Below are positions 1 through 7,226 of a stretch of 12,634 nucleotides of DNA, piece by piece; positions within the stretch are counted from its first letter, which is position 1, and the number at the start of each line of letters is the position of its first letter. Origin of the DNA: Candidatus Aminicenantota bacterium (GTDB taxonomy: Bacteria > Acidobacteriota > Aminicenantia > Aminicenantales > Aminicenantaceae). The notes beneath the pieces were generated by a model. It saw nothing but the letters and a program-made list of their open reading frames with translations, was not told the origin of the DNA and did no database searches. A program made the position numbers and the translations under genes. The DNA is taken from the NCBI GenBank assembly GCA_030620655.1, contig JAUXEH010000050.1:1-12634 (forward strand), given 5' to 3'.

Positions 1-1107
1 GGCCGGCGGCTGCCCTCGGAGCAGGCTGAAAAACGCTCGGCTCTGGACCCGCTCCAGGATCTCCAGGCCGTGATCCATGCGCTGCACCGCCTGCTCCTCC
101 ACCTCGGAAATGGAGGAGCCTGGCAGGATGTCGTGGAACTGGCAGAAGAGCAGGTCCTCCAGGGGCGTGTCCAGCTCGGCCCGGGGATATTCCATGGCAC
201 CGGAGAGCAAGGCATGCGCCGCCGACTTTTCCGTGGTCAGGAAAAGATTCTCCAGCCGGCGGTGCCGGTGTTTGACCAGCGACATCGTGGTGTAGCAGCC
301 CACGGCCCAGGGGTTGAGGTCCCGGTCGAACCTGGGAATCCGGTCCACTTTTGAGTGCAGTTCCGCAAAATATTCCTCTGGGGTCCCGTGCCGGATGTGC
401 CACCCGGTCTCTTCGGAAATCAGCGCCCTGATCTCCTCCAGGTCCTTCCGGGAGGGCCCGCCGCCGTGGTCACCGATCCCCCAAAGCAGGATGCCCGATT
501 CGGCTGTGGGGTTGTTCTTCAGCCAGTCCCGGACCTTGCGCGCGGCCGTGCCCGGCTCCGAGTTGTAGTGCTCGGGGGCCCGGTGGGCCAGGATCCGCGA
601 GCCGTCGTAGCCCTCCCAGATAAAGTCCTTGGCCGGAAGCTCGAAATCTTTGGGGTCGGGCCGGCAGAACAGGTAGGAGTCGTAGCCTGATTTCTTGAGG
701 ATCTGGACCAGACCCCGGGTATGGCCGAAGGGATCGAGGTTTACCGCCGTGCGCGGCTCAACACCGAATTTCTCTAGGAAATATCGCTTGCCCACCAGGA
801 CCTGGCGGACGAAGGACTCGCCTCCCGGCAGGTTGCAGTCCGGCTGTATGTACCAGCCGCCCATGATGTGCCACCGGCCCTGCCCCACCAGTCTCTGGAT
901 GCGGCGGAACAGGGAGGGCTCATACTGCTCCACCCACTGGTAAAGGACGGCCTCGTTGTGACAGAAGACGAACTCCTCGAACTCCTCACAGAACCGGGCG
1001 GCCGTGCGAAAGGTGGTGAGCGTCTCAGCTAGGCCTTCCTGCCACATCCACAGCCAGACCGGGTCGAGGTGCGCATTGCAGATCAGGAACAGGTTGCGTC
1101 CGGACAT
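1..1107 (-). CDS. GH38 alpha-mannosidase, N-terminal part (3' end beyond window)
   Basis: Encodes the first 369 residues of a glycoside hydrolase family 38 alpha-mannosidase, a zinc-dependent retaining enzyme that removes alpha-linked mannose from glycans. Seen in the translation: CNAHLDPVWLWMW at 10-22, with H13 and D15 as expected zinc ligands; NLDPFGHT at 123-130, where D125 matches the family's catalytic nucleophile and zinc ligand; GDHGGGP at 212-218; and FHDILPGSS at 324-332, whose His matches the last zinc ligand. All hallmark motifs of the catalytic domain are present; the C-terminal beta domains lie outside the window. The start is the ATG at 1107-1105, preceded by GGAGTGAGGA. No signal peptide is visible, so a cytoplasmic enzyme is likely. 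It lies downstream of, and on the same strand as, the six-hairpin glycosidase gene, suggesting joint glycan breakdown. Mannosylglycerate hydrolase, also in GH38, is a possible alternative substrate assignment. Confidence 0.93.
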   Translation of the reverse strand, partial: MSGRNLFLICNAHLDPVWLWMWQEGLAETLTTFRTAARFCEEFEEFVFCHNEAVLYQWVEQYEPSLFRRIQRLVGQGRWHIMGGWYIQPDCNLPGGESFVRQVLVGKRYFLEKFGVEPRTAVNLDPFGHTRGLVQILKKSGYDSYLFCRPDPKDFELPAKDFIWEGYDGSRILAHRAPEHYNSEPGTAARKVRDWLKNNPTAESGILLWGIGDHGGGPSRKDLEEIRALISEETGWHIRHGTPEEYFAELHSKVDRIPRFDRDLNPWAVGCYTTMSLVKHRHRRLENLFLTTEKSAAHALLSGAMEYPRAELDTPLEDLLFCQFHDILPGSSISEVEEQAVQRMDHGLEILERVQSRAFFSLLRGQPPA

Positions 1108-1164
1108 TCCTCACTCCAGGCTAATATATCGCAATCGCATGCAAAGGGCAAAAAAGAGGTAATT

Positions 1165-1202
1165 GGGGACAGGCCCCAATATCTTTTTTAGGGCCTGTCC
1201 CC
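1165..1202. repeat. Perfect 12-bp inverted repeat, REP-like hairpin
   Basis: The arms ggggacaggccc (1165-1176) and gggcctgtcccc (1191-1202) are exact reverse complements separated by 14 bases. The element fills much of the 97-base gap between the two minus-strand glycosidase genes and starts 2 bases after the stop codon of the upstream one. On the minus strand it is followed, about 8 bases later, by six T (1156-1151), so it could act as a terminator or as an mRNA-stabilising hairpin. The 'ttggggacag' core resembles dispersed palindromes that I recall from deltaproteobacterial genomes near REP-associated (IS200-like) transposases; that link is from memory and no transposase is present here. 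Confidence 0.7.
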
Positions 1203-1204
1203 TT

Positions 1205-3223
1205 TTAAACGAGGAGGTCCACATGGAGGTCGCCGTCCGGGTAGGCCAGCTCGACATGGTCCTCCCCAGTATGGAGAACAGGGGCATCGCTGTCGACCGA
1301 AAGCGGCCCTTCATGTCCCTTTCTGCGGATCGTGATCTCGAGCGAGCCCCCGCGCAGGGGAAAGGAGGCCTGGATCCGGTCCAGGCCGGGCAGCAGGCGC
1401 GGCCGCAGCCGCAGCCGGTCGTGCTCCGGCCGGATCCCCATGACATGCGACACGAGCAGCATCAGCATCTCGGCCCAGGTCCAGGGTGTGAGTCCTATCT
1501 GCGCGAAGGGAGGAGCATGGGGCTCCCCGTAGAACTCAAACCAGGTGCCGGAGCATGAGCCGGGCATCGTATCCAGCCAGTGCAGGATCCGCCAGACCCG
1601 ATCATAGCGGCCGGCTTCCGCGTAGGCGCGGGCCACGAACAGGGAGGGGAACGGCCAGGGGCCCCAGGCATCGGGCTCGGAACTGCAGTGATAGCGGCCG
1701 TATCCACCTCCTTCCCAGGCCTGGTTCCAGAGCATTTCCAGCCCCTCCAGTGTATCGACGGCCAGGCTGGAGCCGGCATCGATGACACCGAACGCAAAAG
1801 GAAGGGCGGCCGTGGTGTCGGGTTCGATAAAATGATCCCCGGGTGTGGCCAGGGGCGTGTCTGCGGGGAGCCCTGCCTCTGGGAGGGCCCGGATCTTCTC
1901 GCATATTTCTCCCTGCAAACCTCGTCGCTTGAGGATCCGTCCCCGCTCCACAAAACCATACTCGGGGTCCTCGAAAACGGCCCGGTGAAGGCGTTCGGAT
2001 TCCCGGGTCCAGCGGCCCGCCTGGGACTCCCGCCCCAGGAGACGGGCCAGGCCGGCGGCGGATTCGAGGCCCAGGCTCACGAACATCTGGCAGGCCAGCT
2101 CCATACCGGGTCCGATGCCGTGGATGCGGTGCCGTTCCCAGTATTCGCGTACATTGGCCAGCAGGCCGGAGGCCGGGTGCCGGAAAAGATCCTGCAGCGG
2201 GAATTCCGCCAGGGCCTCCACCTTGCCCCAGTGATCCCGCACGATCCCCGGATCCCCGGTCCAGCGCGTGTACTGGTCCAAGGCATAGAGCAGCTCGCCG
2301 TTCTGGTCCAGCTCCACCTCGTCGGGATGGCGCTGCTCGCTGGAATCAATGGTATCCCCCTTGTCGGTAACGAATTCCCGCAGCAGGCGCCTGAGCAGGG
2401 TGCCGGCTTTCTCGTGCTGGCCGGAGAGGACGAGCCCCACCGCGATCCAGGCGTGGTCGCGGACCCATTCGCGGTTGTACTGCCAGATGCTGGCGTCAGC
2501 CCGGCCGGCGGCAGAGACCACGGCAGGAAGCTGGAAACGGGCCGCATCGAAATACCTGTCCAGGATCGGGGAATCGAAATGGGCCCGGGCCGTATGGGCC
2601 CAATAGGCCCGTGCATCCGGATGGATGGGAACCTCTTCCGCAAGACGGAACGAAACACTCTGCCGGTCAGAGGAGGTGTGGTACAGGATGTATGTCGATG
2701 CACACGCTCCGGGCTCCAGCTCCAGTTTCCGGGCGGCGGTCATCTTCCCCAAGCCGGTCTCCAGGCTGATACTCTCGTGCTGCCCGCTGCGGTTGTTGAG
2801 CGTCACCACTCGGGCCAGGACAGGCTCTTCCGGGTCCGGGCAGAAGAACTCCTCGGCTACATCAATGCCGCCGGCCCGCCACTTCACCACGGCCGCAGGC
2901 AGCCCCCGGCGCAGGGACCAGGCCGCATCCATGTCCCTGCCCGAGGGAACGATCTCTGCCCCCCGTACCCGGATCCGGACCGTGGTGGCCTCCAGTCCGG
3001 CCTCGGGATCGAAAGACAGGGCCTCCCGCTTCTTGCCCAACCGCTCCGGGTCCATCACCAGCAGCCCAACCGGCGTGCCTTCGCCGGAAGGTGCGAACTG
3101 GACAGCCGCCTGCATCCGGCCGTTGCCCAGGAAAAAATATGAGACATCCCTGAGAAGGGTCCGGACGTCCGGATGCCCTATCCGGGGGTTGTCATCATAT
3201 ACATGTTCTTCCGCATCAATCAT
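1205..3223 (-). CDS. Six-hairpin (alpha/alpha)6-barrel glycosidase-like protein
   Basis: A 672-residue protein whose layout fits the six-hairpin glycosidase superfamily (GH15, GH63, GH65, GH94 and glycogen-debranching C-terminal domains): an N-terminal beta-sandwich of about 200 residues, a helical catalytic barrel from about 215 to 595, and a short beta-rich tail. Barrel signatures include WQYNREWVRDHAW at 247-259, ELDQNGELLYALDQY at 304-318 (much like the GH15 helix that follows the active-site loop), GGGYGRYHCSSEPDAWGPWPF at 505-525 and TPWTWAEMLML at 579-589. I cannot assign a CAZy family or substrate, and name catalytic acids only as candidates: E304 and D306, and E516 or D518. No signal peptide is seen, so it is probably cytoplasmic. 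The ATG at 3223-3221 has only a distant AGGA (11 bases upstream), but the region from about residue 28 (SYFFLGNGRMQAAVQF) looks like conserved domain sequence, so a much later start is unlikely. The GH38 gene follows 97 bases downstream. Confidence 0.85.
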   Translation of the reverse strand: MIDAEEHVYDDNPRIGHPDVRTLLRDVSYFFLGNGRMQAAVQFAPSGEGTPVGLLVMDPERLGKKREALSFDPEAGLEATTVRIRVRGAEIVPSGRDMDAAWSLRRGLPAAVVKWRAGGIDVAEEFFCPDPEEPVLARVVTLNNRSGQHESISLETGLGKMTAARKLELEPGACASTYILYHTSSDRQSVSFRLAEEVPIHPDARAYWAHTARAHFDSPILDRYFDAARFQLPAVVSAAGRADASIWQYNREWVRDHAWIAVGLVLSGQHEKAGTLLRRLLREFVTDKGDTIDSSEQRHPDEVELDQNGELLYALDQYTRWTGDPGIVRDHWGKVEALAEFPLQDLFRHPASGLLANVREYWERHRIHGIGPGMELACQMFVSLGLESAAGLARLLGRESQAGRWTRESERLHRAVFEDPEYGFVERGRILKRRGLQGEICEKIRALPEAGLPADTPLATPGDHFIEPDTTAALPFAFGVIDAGSSLAVDTLEGLEMLWNQAWEGGGYGRYHCSSEPDAWGPWPFPSLFVARAYAEAGRYDRVWRILHWLDTMPGSCSGTWFEFYGEPHAPPFAQIGLTPWTWAEMLMLLVSHVMGIRPEHDRLRLRPRLLPGLDRIQASFPLRGGSLEITIRRKGHEGPLSVDSDAPVLHTGEDHVELAYPDGDLHVDLLV

Positions 3224-3275
3224 GACATCATCTATCCTGAATAATTCATAAAAAATGTCTATATTTCACATAATA

Positions 3276-3299
3276 CATGTAATATCAAGCGTTTACATG
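3276..3299. repeat. 7-bp inverted repeat catgtaa-N10-ttacatg
   Basis: Exact complementary arms at 3276-3282 and 3293-3299, with centres 17 bases apart (about 1.6 helical turns). It lies 53-76 bases upstream of the minus-strand glycosidase start, where an operator would be expected. It could bind a dimeric regulator, but arms of seven bases in AT-rich DNA can arise by chance. Confidence 0.35.
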
Positions 3300-3414
3300 A
3301 GTTTTTTCTGGGAGCACACAAATAATTTTGTTCTCCCATGGTTATATTCTATTATAAACGACATTCTTCCCTCTCCAAGCAAGCCGATTTCACCATATCT
3401 GGGGCGTTGCGGCG

Positions 3415-3456
3415 GGTACGCGGTGGACGACCACAGCTTCACCCACCCCGCCTACC
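3415..3456. other. Imperfect GC-rich stem-loop in the divergent region
   Basis: Bases 3415-3426 (ggtacgcggtgg) can pair with 3443-3456 (ccaccccgcctacc): eleven pairs, one C-C mismatch and a two-base bulge, closing a 16-base loop. It sits in a GC-rich patch inside otherwise AT-rich intergenic DNA. No T-tract follows on either strand, so it is not a standard terminator. It may be part of a structured RNA, a remnant of a mobile element, or chance. Confidence 0.35.
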
Positions 3457-3544
3457 ATCTACGGCAAACTCGACTCGTGAATTATCCAGGGTTATATCAG
3501 AAAACGTCAAAAATATGAACTCGAGCGGTGACTGCAAGTAGTTC

Positions 3545-3573
3545 TTGACAGTCTCCCCCTGAATGTACTACAT
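3545..3573 (+). promoter_or_regulatory. Possible sigma70-type promoter for the signalling operon
   Basis: A perfect -35 box TTGACA lies at 3545-3550. With a 17-base spacer the -10 position holds ctacat (3568-3573), which is poor; with 15 bases it holds tactac (3566-3571). Transcription would then begin near 3580, just before the 8-bp palindrome, leaving an untranslated leader of roughly 110 bases. The strong -35 with a weak -10 would fit an activated promoter. Confidence 0.35.
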
Positions 3574-3584
3574 TTTGTGGGAGG

Positions 3585-3603
3585 TTGTGTGAACGTCACA
3601 CAA
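3585..3603. promoter_or_regulatory. Perfect 8-bp palindrome ttgtgtga-acg-tcacacaa, probable operator
   Basis: Arms ttgtgtga (3585-3592) and tcacacaa (3596-3603) are exact reverse complements with a 3-base centre. It lies about 90 bases before the start of the PilZ fusion gene and just after the putative promoter, the usual place for a repressor operator. It contains the tgtga/tcaca half-sites of CRP/FNR-family regulators, but their spacing is 3 rather than 6 bases, so a typical CRP site is not supported. A different dimeric regulator is more likely. Confidence 0.5.
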
Positions 3604-3652
3604 TATGGGTGGTATGGTAGAGAGAGGTTTACCTCTATACATCCACAATATT
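3602..3652 (+). promoter_or_regulatory. Imperfect leader hairpin upstream of the PilZ fusion gene
   Basis: Several complementary segments nest around one apex: aatat (3602-3606) with atatt (3648-3652), gtgg (3609-3612) with ccac (3643-3646), tat (3613-3615) with ata (3637-3639), and agagg (3623-3627) with cctct (3632-3636) around a ttta loop. Together they form an extended interrupted stem about 40 bases before the start codon. It might affect translation or mRNA stability. No known riboswitch class is recognised, including the c-di-GMP classes. Confidence 0.35.
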
Positions 3653-3692
3653 CCTGAACAAGTTGCTTGAGTAAGATCTGGACGAAGAAGAC

Positions 3693-6600
3693 ATGGCTCA
3701 GCCGGACAAGGAACAGATGAAAACGGGAAACACTCCCGTGGTCCTCATCGTCGATGCCGATCGCGCGTTTCTTGAAAAACTCCAAGAGAGCCTGCAGGAA
3801 TCCTTTTCCGTACACGCTGCGACCAGCGGGATCGAGGCGATCCACCTCATCAAAACCCTTCCCCAGATCGATGTCCTCATCGTAAACGAAAAATTGCCCC
3901 GAATGAAGGGGAGCGAACTCTTTCGCTTTATCCATGAGATGTTCCGCAATTCGGACGCGTTGATAAAAATCCTGATCACCCAAAAGCCCTCTAAAGGGTC
4001 AGCCATCGACCTGAACGGATACGGCCGCATCGACTGCTGCTGCGCGAAGCCTGTGGAGCCTGATGCGATGCGCAGGAAGATCCGCTATCTCCTCGCGCAG
4101 AAGTCCCGGGAGAAAAGGACCTCCATGCGGATCACCCCAAACGATTCCTCGGATATCCGGATCGACGCCGGCAACTGCAGCGAGGCCGAAATCGTCAACA
4201 TAAGCGAGAACGGGCTGTTCCTGAAGACCATGTCCTTCTATCCCGAAGGCTCCTCCCTTCCCCTGAAGATAATCCTGCCCGATGGAAAACAATACACCGT
4301 CAGCGGACGGATCGTTCGCCAGGACATCGACCAGGGCGGCATCGGCATCGAGTTCCAGGACATCGACGATCAGGGGCGGCACTCGATCCTACAGTTCCTG
4401 TCCGAATACGTCACGCTCCGGGATCTGCACGAGCTGAAGCTTCGCTATCCCTTCCTGAAGACCGATAAGATGGTCCTCTTCTCCGATCCTGAGATGATCG
4501 AGTCGCTCCTGGGCCAGGCCATGCGGCTGGGATTAGAGATCGTGGCGATCCCGGCTCAATCGAGGATTCCCGAGATCCTCGGTCTGGCCGAGATCCGTCC
4601 CCACTCGGCCTGCGTTCTTGCCGGTGAGAACCTGAATATCAAATTCAAGACCTCGGACCTTCTCTTTGTCTCCTTCCAGATCGGCTACGCAACCTACAAC
4701 TTCGAGACCATGGTCTCCAAGATCGCACCGGATGGGAAATCTCTCAGGTGCCTCTATCCGCGGGTCATGTTTTATTCGGAGAAACGCGCCTCCCCGCGCA
4801 TCCAGCCCCGCGGCGAATTATCCGTCGAGATCACCCTGCCTCAGCCTTTTGAGGGCGCCCTGAGGGGGAAGATCATAGATATAAGTCGAGAAGGCGTGGC
4901 ATTCACCGCCCAATCCCGCAGCCCGGCCCTGCTCGCGGGAACCCCGCTTCCCTCTCTGAAGATCCTGGAGGAAGACCAGCTCCTCTGGGAGGAAAGGGGG
5001 GAAGTCCGCTACGTGACCCGGTTGGGAGAACAGGCAGATGCCGGATTGCGATACGGCATCCAGTTCGGGATCGGGCGCATGAGCATCCAGGCCTCCCGGG
5101 CTCCGGAGATCGGTGTATCGTTTCCGCGCGGCAACGGTCCCAGCACCCAGAGAGCCCGACCAGACCTCCGGGAGACGAGGGACCCGAGCGCGGCCCTGCT
5201 CTCCCCACCCGATGTCATCCATCTGGAGAACCAACAGGGGGAAGAGATCGTCGGCCTCCTCAACACGTCCCTTCCCCTGGATGGGGGTCCGGTTCCGGTG
5301 GTCCTCATCCCCCCGGCCTTCGGCAAGACCAAGGAAACCCTTTTCGGCCTGGCTCTGACGATCACCCAGAATTTCAGTAACGCAGGCAAACCCGTGGCCG
5401 TTTTCCGCTATGACGGCATCCGGAGGAAAGGCGAGAGTCATAAGGATCCGGATGCCTCGGAACCACCCTACGAGATGGTCAAAGCCACTCTCACCCAGGG
5501 TGCGGAAGACATCAAGGCCGTGCTGGACTGGCTCCAGCTCAATCCCCGGCTCCATGCCAGCCAGGTCATCCTGGTGACGTTCTCACTCTCAGCCCTGGAA
5601 GCCAGGATCGCCCTGCGGGACGAGGCCTGCCGCCGCAGGGTGGACTACTGGATCTCCTGCCTGGGCACGCTCGAATTCCGGAACCTGATGAACCGGGTCA
5701 ACTGCGGGCTGGACCTTCTGGAGCAGTATCAGATCGGGATCGACCTGGGGATCATCCCGATCCTGGGGAACCTGATCAACATGGTGCCCTATGCCGCCGA
5801 TGTCGTCGCCAACCGGGTCTCGACCATCGATCAGGCACGGGATGACATGCGCCATCTCGACCTTCCGATCACCTGGATCTATGGAAAATATGACAGCTGG
5901 ATAACACCCGATCTGATCCGGGACGTGATGAGCATCCAGGCCGATGCGCCGCGCGAAGTCATTGCCGTGCCCGTGGGACACAACGCCCGCACTTCGGAGG
6001 AAGCCCTCAGGATGTTCGGCCTGATCACGTCTCTGGTCCATCGATTCGTGCACAAGGAAATGATCAAGGCCGCCCTCCCCGCCAAGTCGGACCTCGAGAT
6101 CATGCGCCGGTCCGAGAAAGACCGGCTGCCGCCGCGCAAGCTCAACAACAGGCAGACATACTGGCGGAGGTATTTGATCGGCGAGGAGAACCTGCTCGGA
6201 TTCGATGTCATGGCGCGCTCCGACGACTACAACCAGCTGCTGGACGACCAGATCAAGGCCCTGGACCTTGCTTCAGGGGACCGGCTGCTCGATCTGGGAG
6301 GGGGGACGGGCAATGTCATCGCACAACTCCTGCAGAATGGGGGGCCTGTCCCGGTCCATATCACGATCGCCGACCTGATCCCGGAGGCCTTGAAACAGGC
6401 GCGCGAGAAGCTGGCCGACCGGCTCGATCCGGGAAGGCTCGACCTGCTCTGCCTGGATATCGAGCTCAACCGCTTCCTCCCGATACGAAGATATCTGCCG
6501 GGGGAAATCGGTAATTTCGTCGAGTTATCCGACAAAATCGATAACCTGGACCATAAGAGTGCGATGAAGATCAATAAAGAAAACACGCCCCGCCTCCACA

Positions 6601-7226
6601 GGATCCTGCGGGGGGAACTCATCACCGCGGAGCTGGACAGCTGGCTGAAAACCCGGCACGAACCTCCCGAATACAACCTCATAATCGATTTCAACCGGGC
6701 CGCCCGGTATGTACGAGGGATTCAAGCGCAGAAACCCTCCTTCCGGAAGCTGGGATTCCCCGGCAGCCTGGAAACCAATCTCAGCCTCCCGCTTCGCCCG
6801 GGCCGCTACAACAAGATCCTCATGAGCCTGGTGCTCTCCTATATATTCAATCCCCAGGAAACACTCCGGGAACTGAGACGGATCATCGCTCCCGGAGGCC
6901 GGCTCGTCCTCTCGAGCATGCGGCCCGACACCGATGCCTCCGGGCCTTTCACCCGGCTTCTGGATAAGATCGATGCCATGCCGGCTGAAGCGCTGCCCCC
7001 TCAATGGCCGAAGGCGCTCCTGCTCGACTCCATCCGATCGTTCCTCAACGATGCCCAGGCCCTGGTCGACCTGGAAGAGGCGGGTACGTTCGACTTCTTC
7101 GATCCGGAAAAGCTCGGCGGCCTCCTGGAAGACTCCGGATGGCTCTGGGTCCAGTCCATCCCGACATTCGGGGACCCGCCGCAGGGCTATGTCGTCATCG
7201 CCGAGCCGAGGGAAACCCATGACTGA
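3693..7226 (+). CDS. Pseudo-receiver / tandem PilZ / LuxD-like acyl hydrolase / methyltransferase fusion
   Basis: A 1177-residue soluble protein that joins c-di-GMP sensing to two enzymes. In order: a receiver-like domain (about 14-135) with D21, T96 and K119 but A22 in the second acidic position and N65 where the phospho-aspartate should be, so probably not phosphorylated; PilZ-1 (about 140-236; R142xxxR146 and NISENG 169-174); a YcgR-N-like region (about 255-355); PilZ-2 (about 361-460; R365xxxR369 and DISREG 396-401); an unstructured linker (461-505); an alpha/beta hydrolase resembling LuxD acyl transferase/thioesterase (about 508-788; S631 in TFSLSA, D734 in YDSW, H763 in VGHN); and a class I SAM methyltransferase (about 820-1172; DLGGGTGN 867-874, acidic D894, APGGRLVLSS 1066-1075) with an insert of about 110 residues. 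The ATG at 3717 has a better ribosome site (AAGGA) than the one at 3693, so the true start may be 8 codons later; residue numbers use 3693. Domain assignments come from motif reading; the substrate is unknown. Confidence 0.88.
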   Translation: MAQPDKEQMKTGNTPVVLIVDADRAFLEKLQESLQESFSVHAATSGIEAIHLIKTLPQIDVLIVNEKLPRMKGSELFRFIHEMFRNSDALIKILITQKPSKGSAIDLNGYGRIDCCCAKPVEPDAMRRKIRYLLAQKSREKRTSMRITPNDSSDIRIDAGNCSEAEIVNISENGLFLKTMSFYPEGSSLPLKIILPDGKQYTVSGRIVRQDIDQGGIGIEFQDIDDQGRHSILQFLSEYVTLRDLHELKLRYPFLKTDKMVLFSDPEMIESLLGQAMRLGLEIVAIPAQSRIPEILGLAEIRPHSACVLAGENLNIKFKTSDLLFVSFQIGYATYNFETMVSKIAPDGKSLRCLYPRVMFYSEKRASPRIQPRGELSVEITLPQPFEGALRGKIIDISREGVAFTAQSRSPALLAGTPLPSLKILEEDQLLWEERGEVRYVTRLGEQADAGLRYGIQFGIGRMSIQASRAPEIGVSFPRGNGPSTQRARPDLRETRDPSAALLSPPDVIHLENQQGEEIVGLLNTSLPLDGGPVPVVLIPPAFGKTKETLFGLALTITQNFSNAGKPVAVFRYDGIRRKGESHKDPDASEPPYEMVKATLTQGAEDIKAVLDWLQLNPRLHASQVILVTFSLSALEARIALRDEACRRRVDYWISCLGTLEFRNLMNRVNCGLDLLEQYQIGIDLGIIPILGNLINMVPYAADVVANRVSTIDQARDDMRHLDLPITWIYGKYDSWITPDLIRDVMSIQADAPREVIAVPVGHNARTSEEALRMFGLITSLVHRFVHKEMIKAALPAKSDLEIMRRSEKDRLPPRKLNNRQTYWRRYLIGEENLLGFDVMARSDDYNQLLDDQIKALDLASGDRLLDLGGGTGNVIAQLLQNGGPVPVHITIADLIPEALKQAREKLADRLDPGRLDLLCLDIELNRFLPIRRYLPGEIGNFVELSDKIDNLDHKSAMKINKENTPRLHRILRGELITAELDSWLKTRHEPPEYNLIIDFNRAARYVRGIQAQKPSFRKLGFPGSLETNLSLPLRPGRYNKILMSLVLSYIFNPQETLRELRRIIAPGGRLVLSSMRPDTDASGPFTRLLDKIDAMPAEALPPQWPKALLLDSIRSFLNDAQALVDLEEAGTFDFFDPEKLGGLLEDSGWLWVQSIPTFGDPPQGYVVIAEPRETHD

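Larger units (their letters stand above)
3224..3692. other. Divergent intergenic region, 469 bases, partly AT-rich
   Basis: This gap separates the minus-strand glycosidase gene from the plus-strand signalling operon and must carry the promoters of both. The stretch 3224-3360 is strongly AT-rich compared with its neighbours and contains an inverted repeat (3276-3299) and an imperfect hairpin with arms tgggag (3309-3314) and ctccca (3333-3338). The stretch 3405-3460 is more GC-rich and can fold into a stem. From 3545 onward there is a TTGACA box, an 8-bp palindrome and a leader hairpin. I see no convincing small gene here: the open frames at 3255-3518 and 3338-3541 have no usable ribosome binding site or recognisable domain. 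The change in composition suggests old inserted or eroded DNA, but I could not identify a source. Confidence 0.75.

Noticed and set aside
1123..1151. Promoter for the GH38 gene (TTGCCC, 17 bases, TATATT on the minus strand)
   Set aside because: The implied transcript would start about 9 bases before the ATG and cut off most of the ribosome site, so it is unlikely to drive this gene.
1580..3142. Long open frame on the plus strand (520 codons)
   Set aside because: It is antisense to the glycosidase gene, has low-complexity Gly/Pro/Arg-rich translation and no domain; GC-rich codon use on the minus strand explains it.
3255..3518. Small gene of 87 codons in the divergent region
   Set aside because: There is no ribosome binding site, no recognisable domain, and the composition changes sharply within the frame, as expected for non-coding DNA.
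3585..3603. Canonical CRP binding site at the tgtga/tcaca half-sites
   Set aside because: The half-sites are 3 bases apart, while CRP needs 6; I keep it only as a palindrome of unknown regulator.
6934..7218. N-terminal extension of the hybrid kinase
   Set aside because: The open frame continues upstream but overlaps the methyltransferase domain out of frame and is Arg/Ser/Pro-rich; the ATG at 7219 has a good ribosome site and starts a normal membrane protein.
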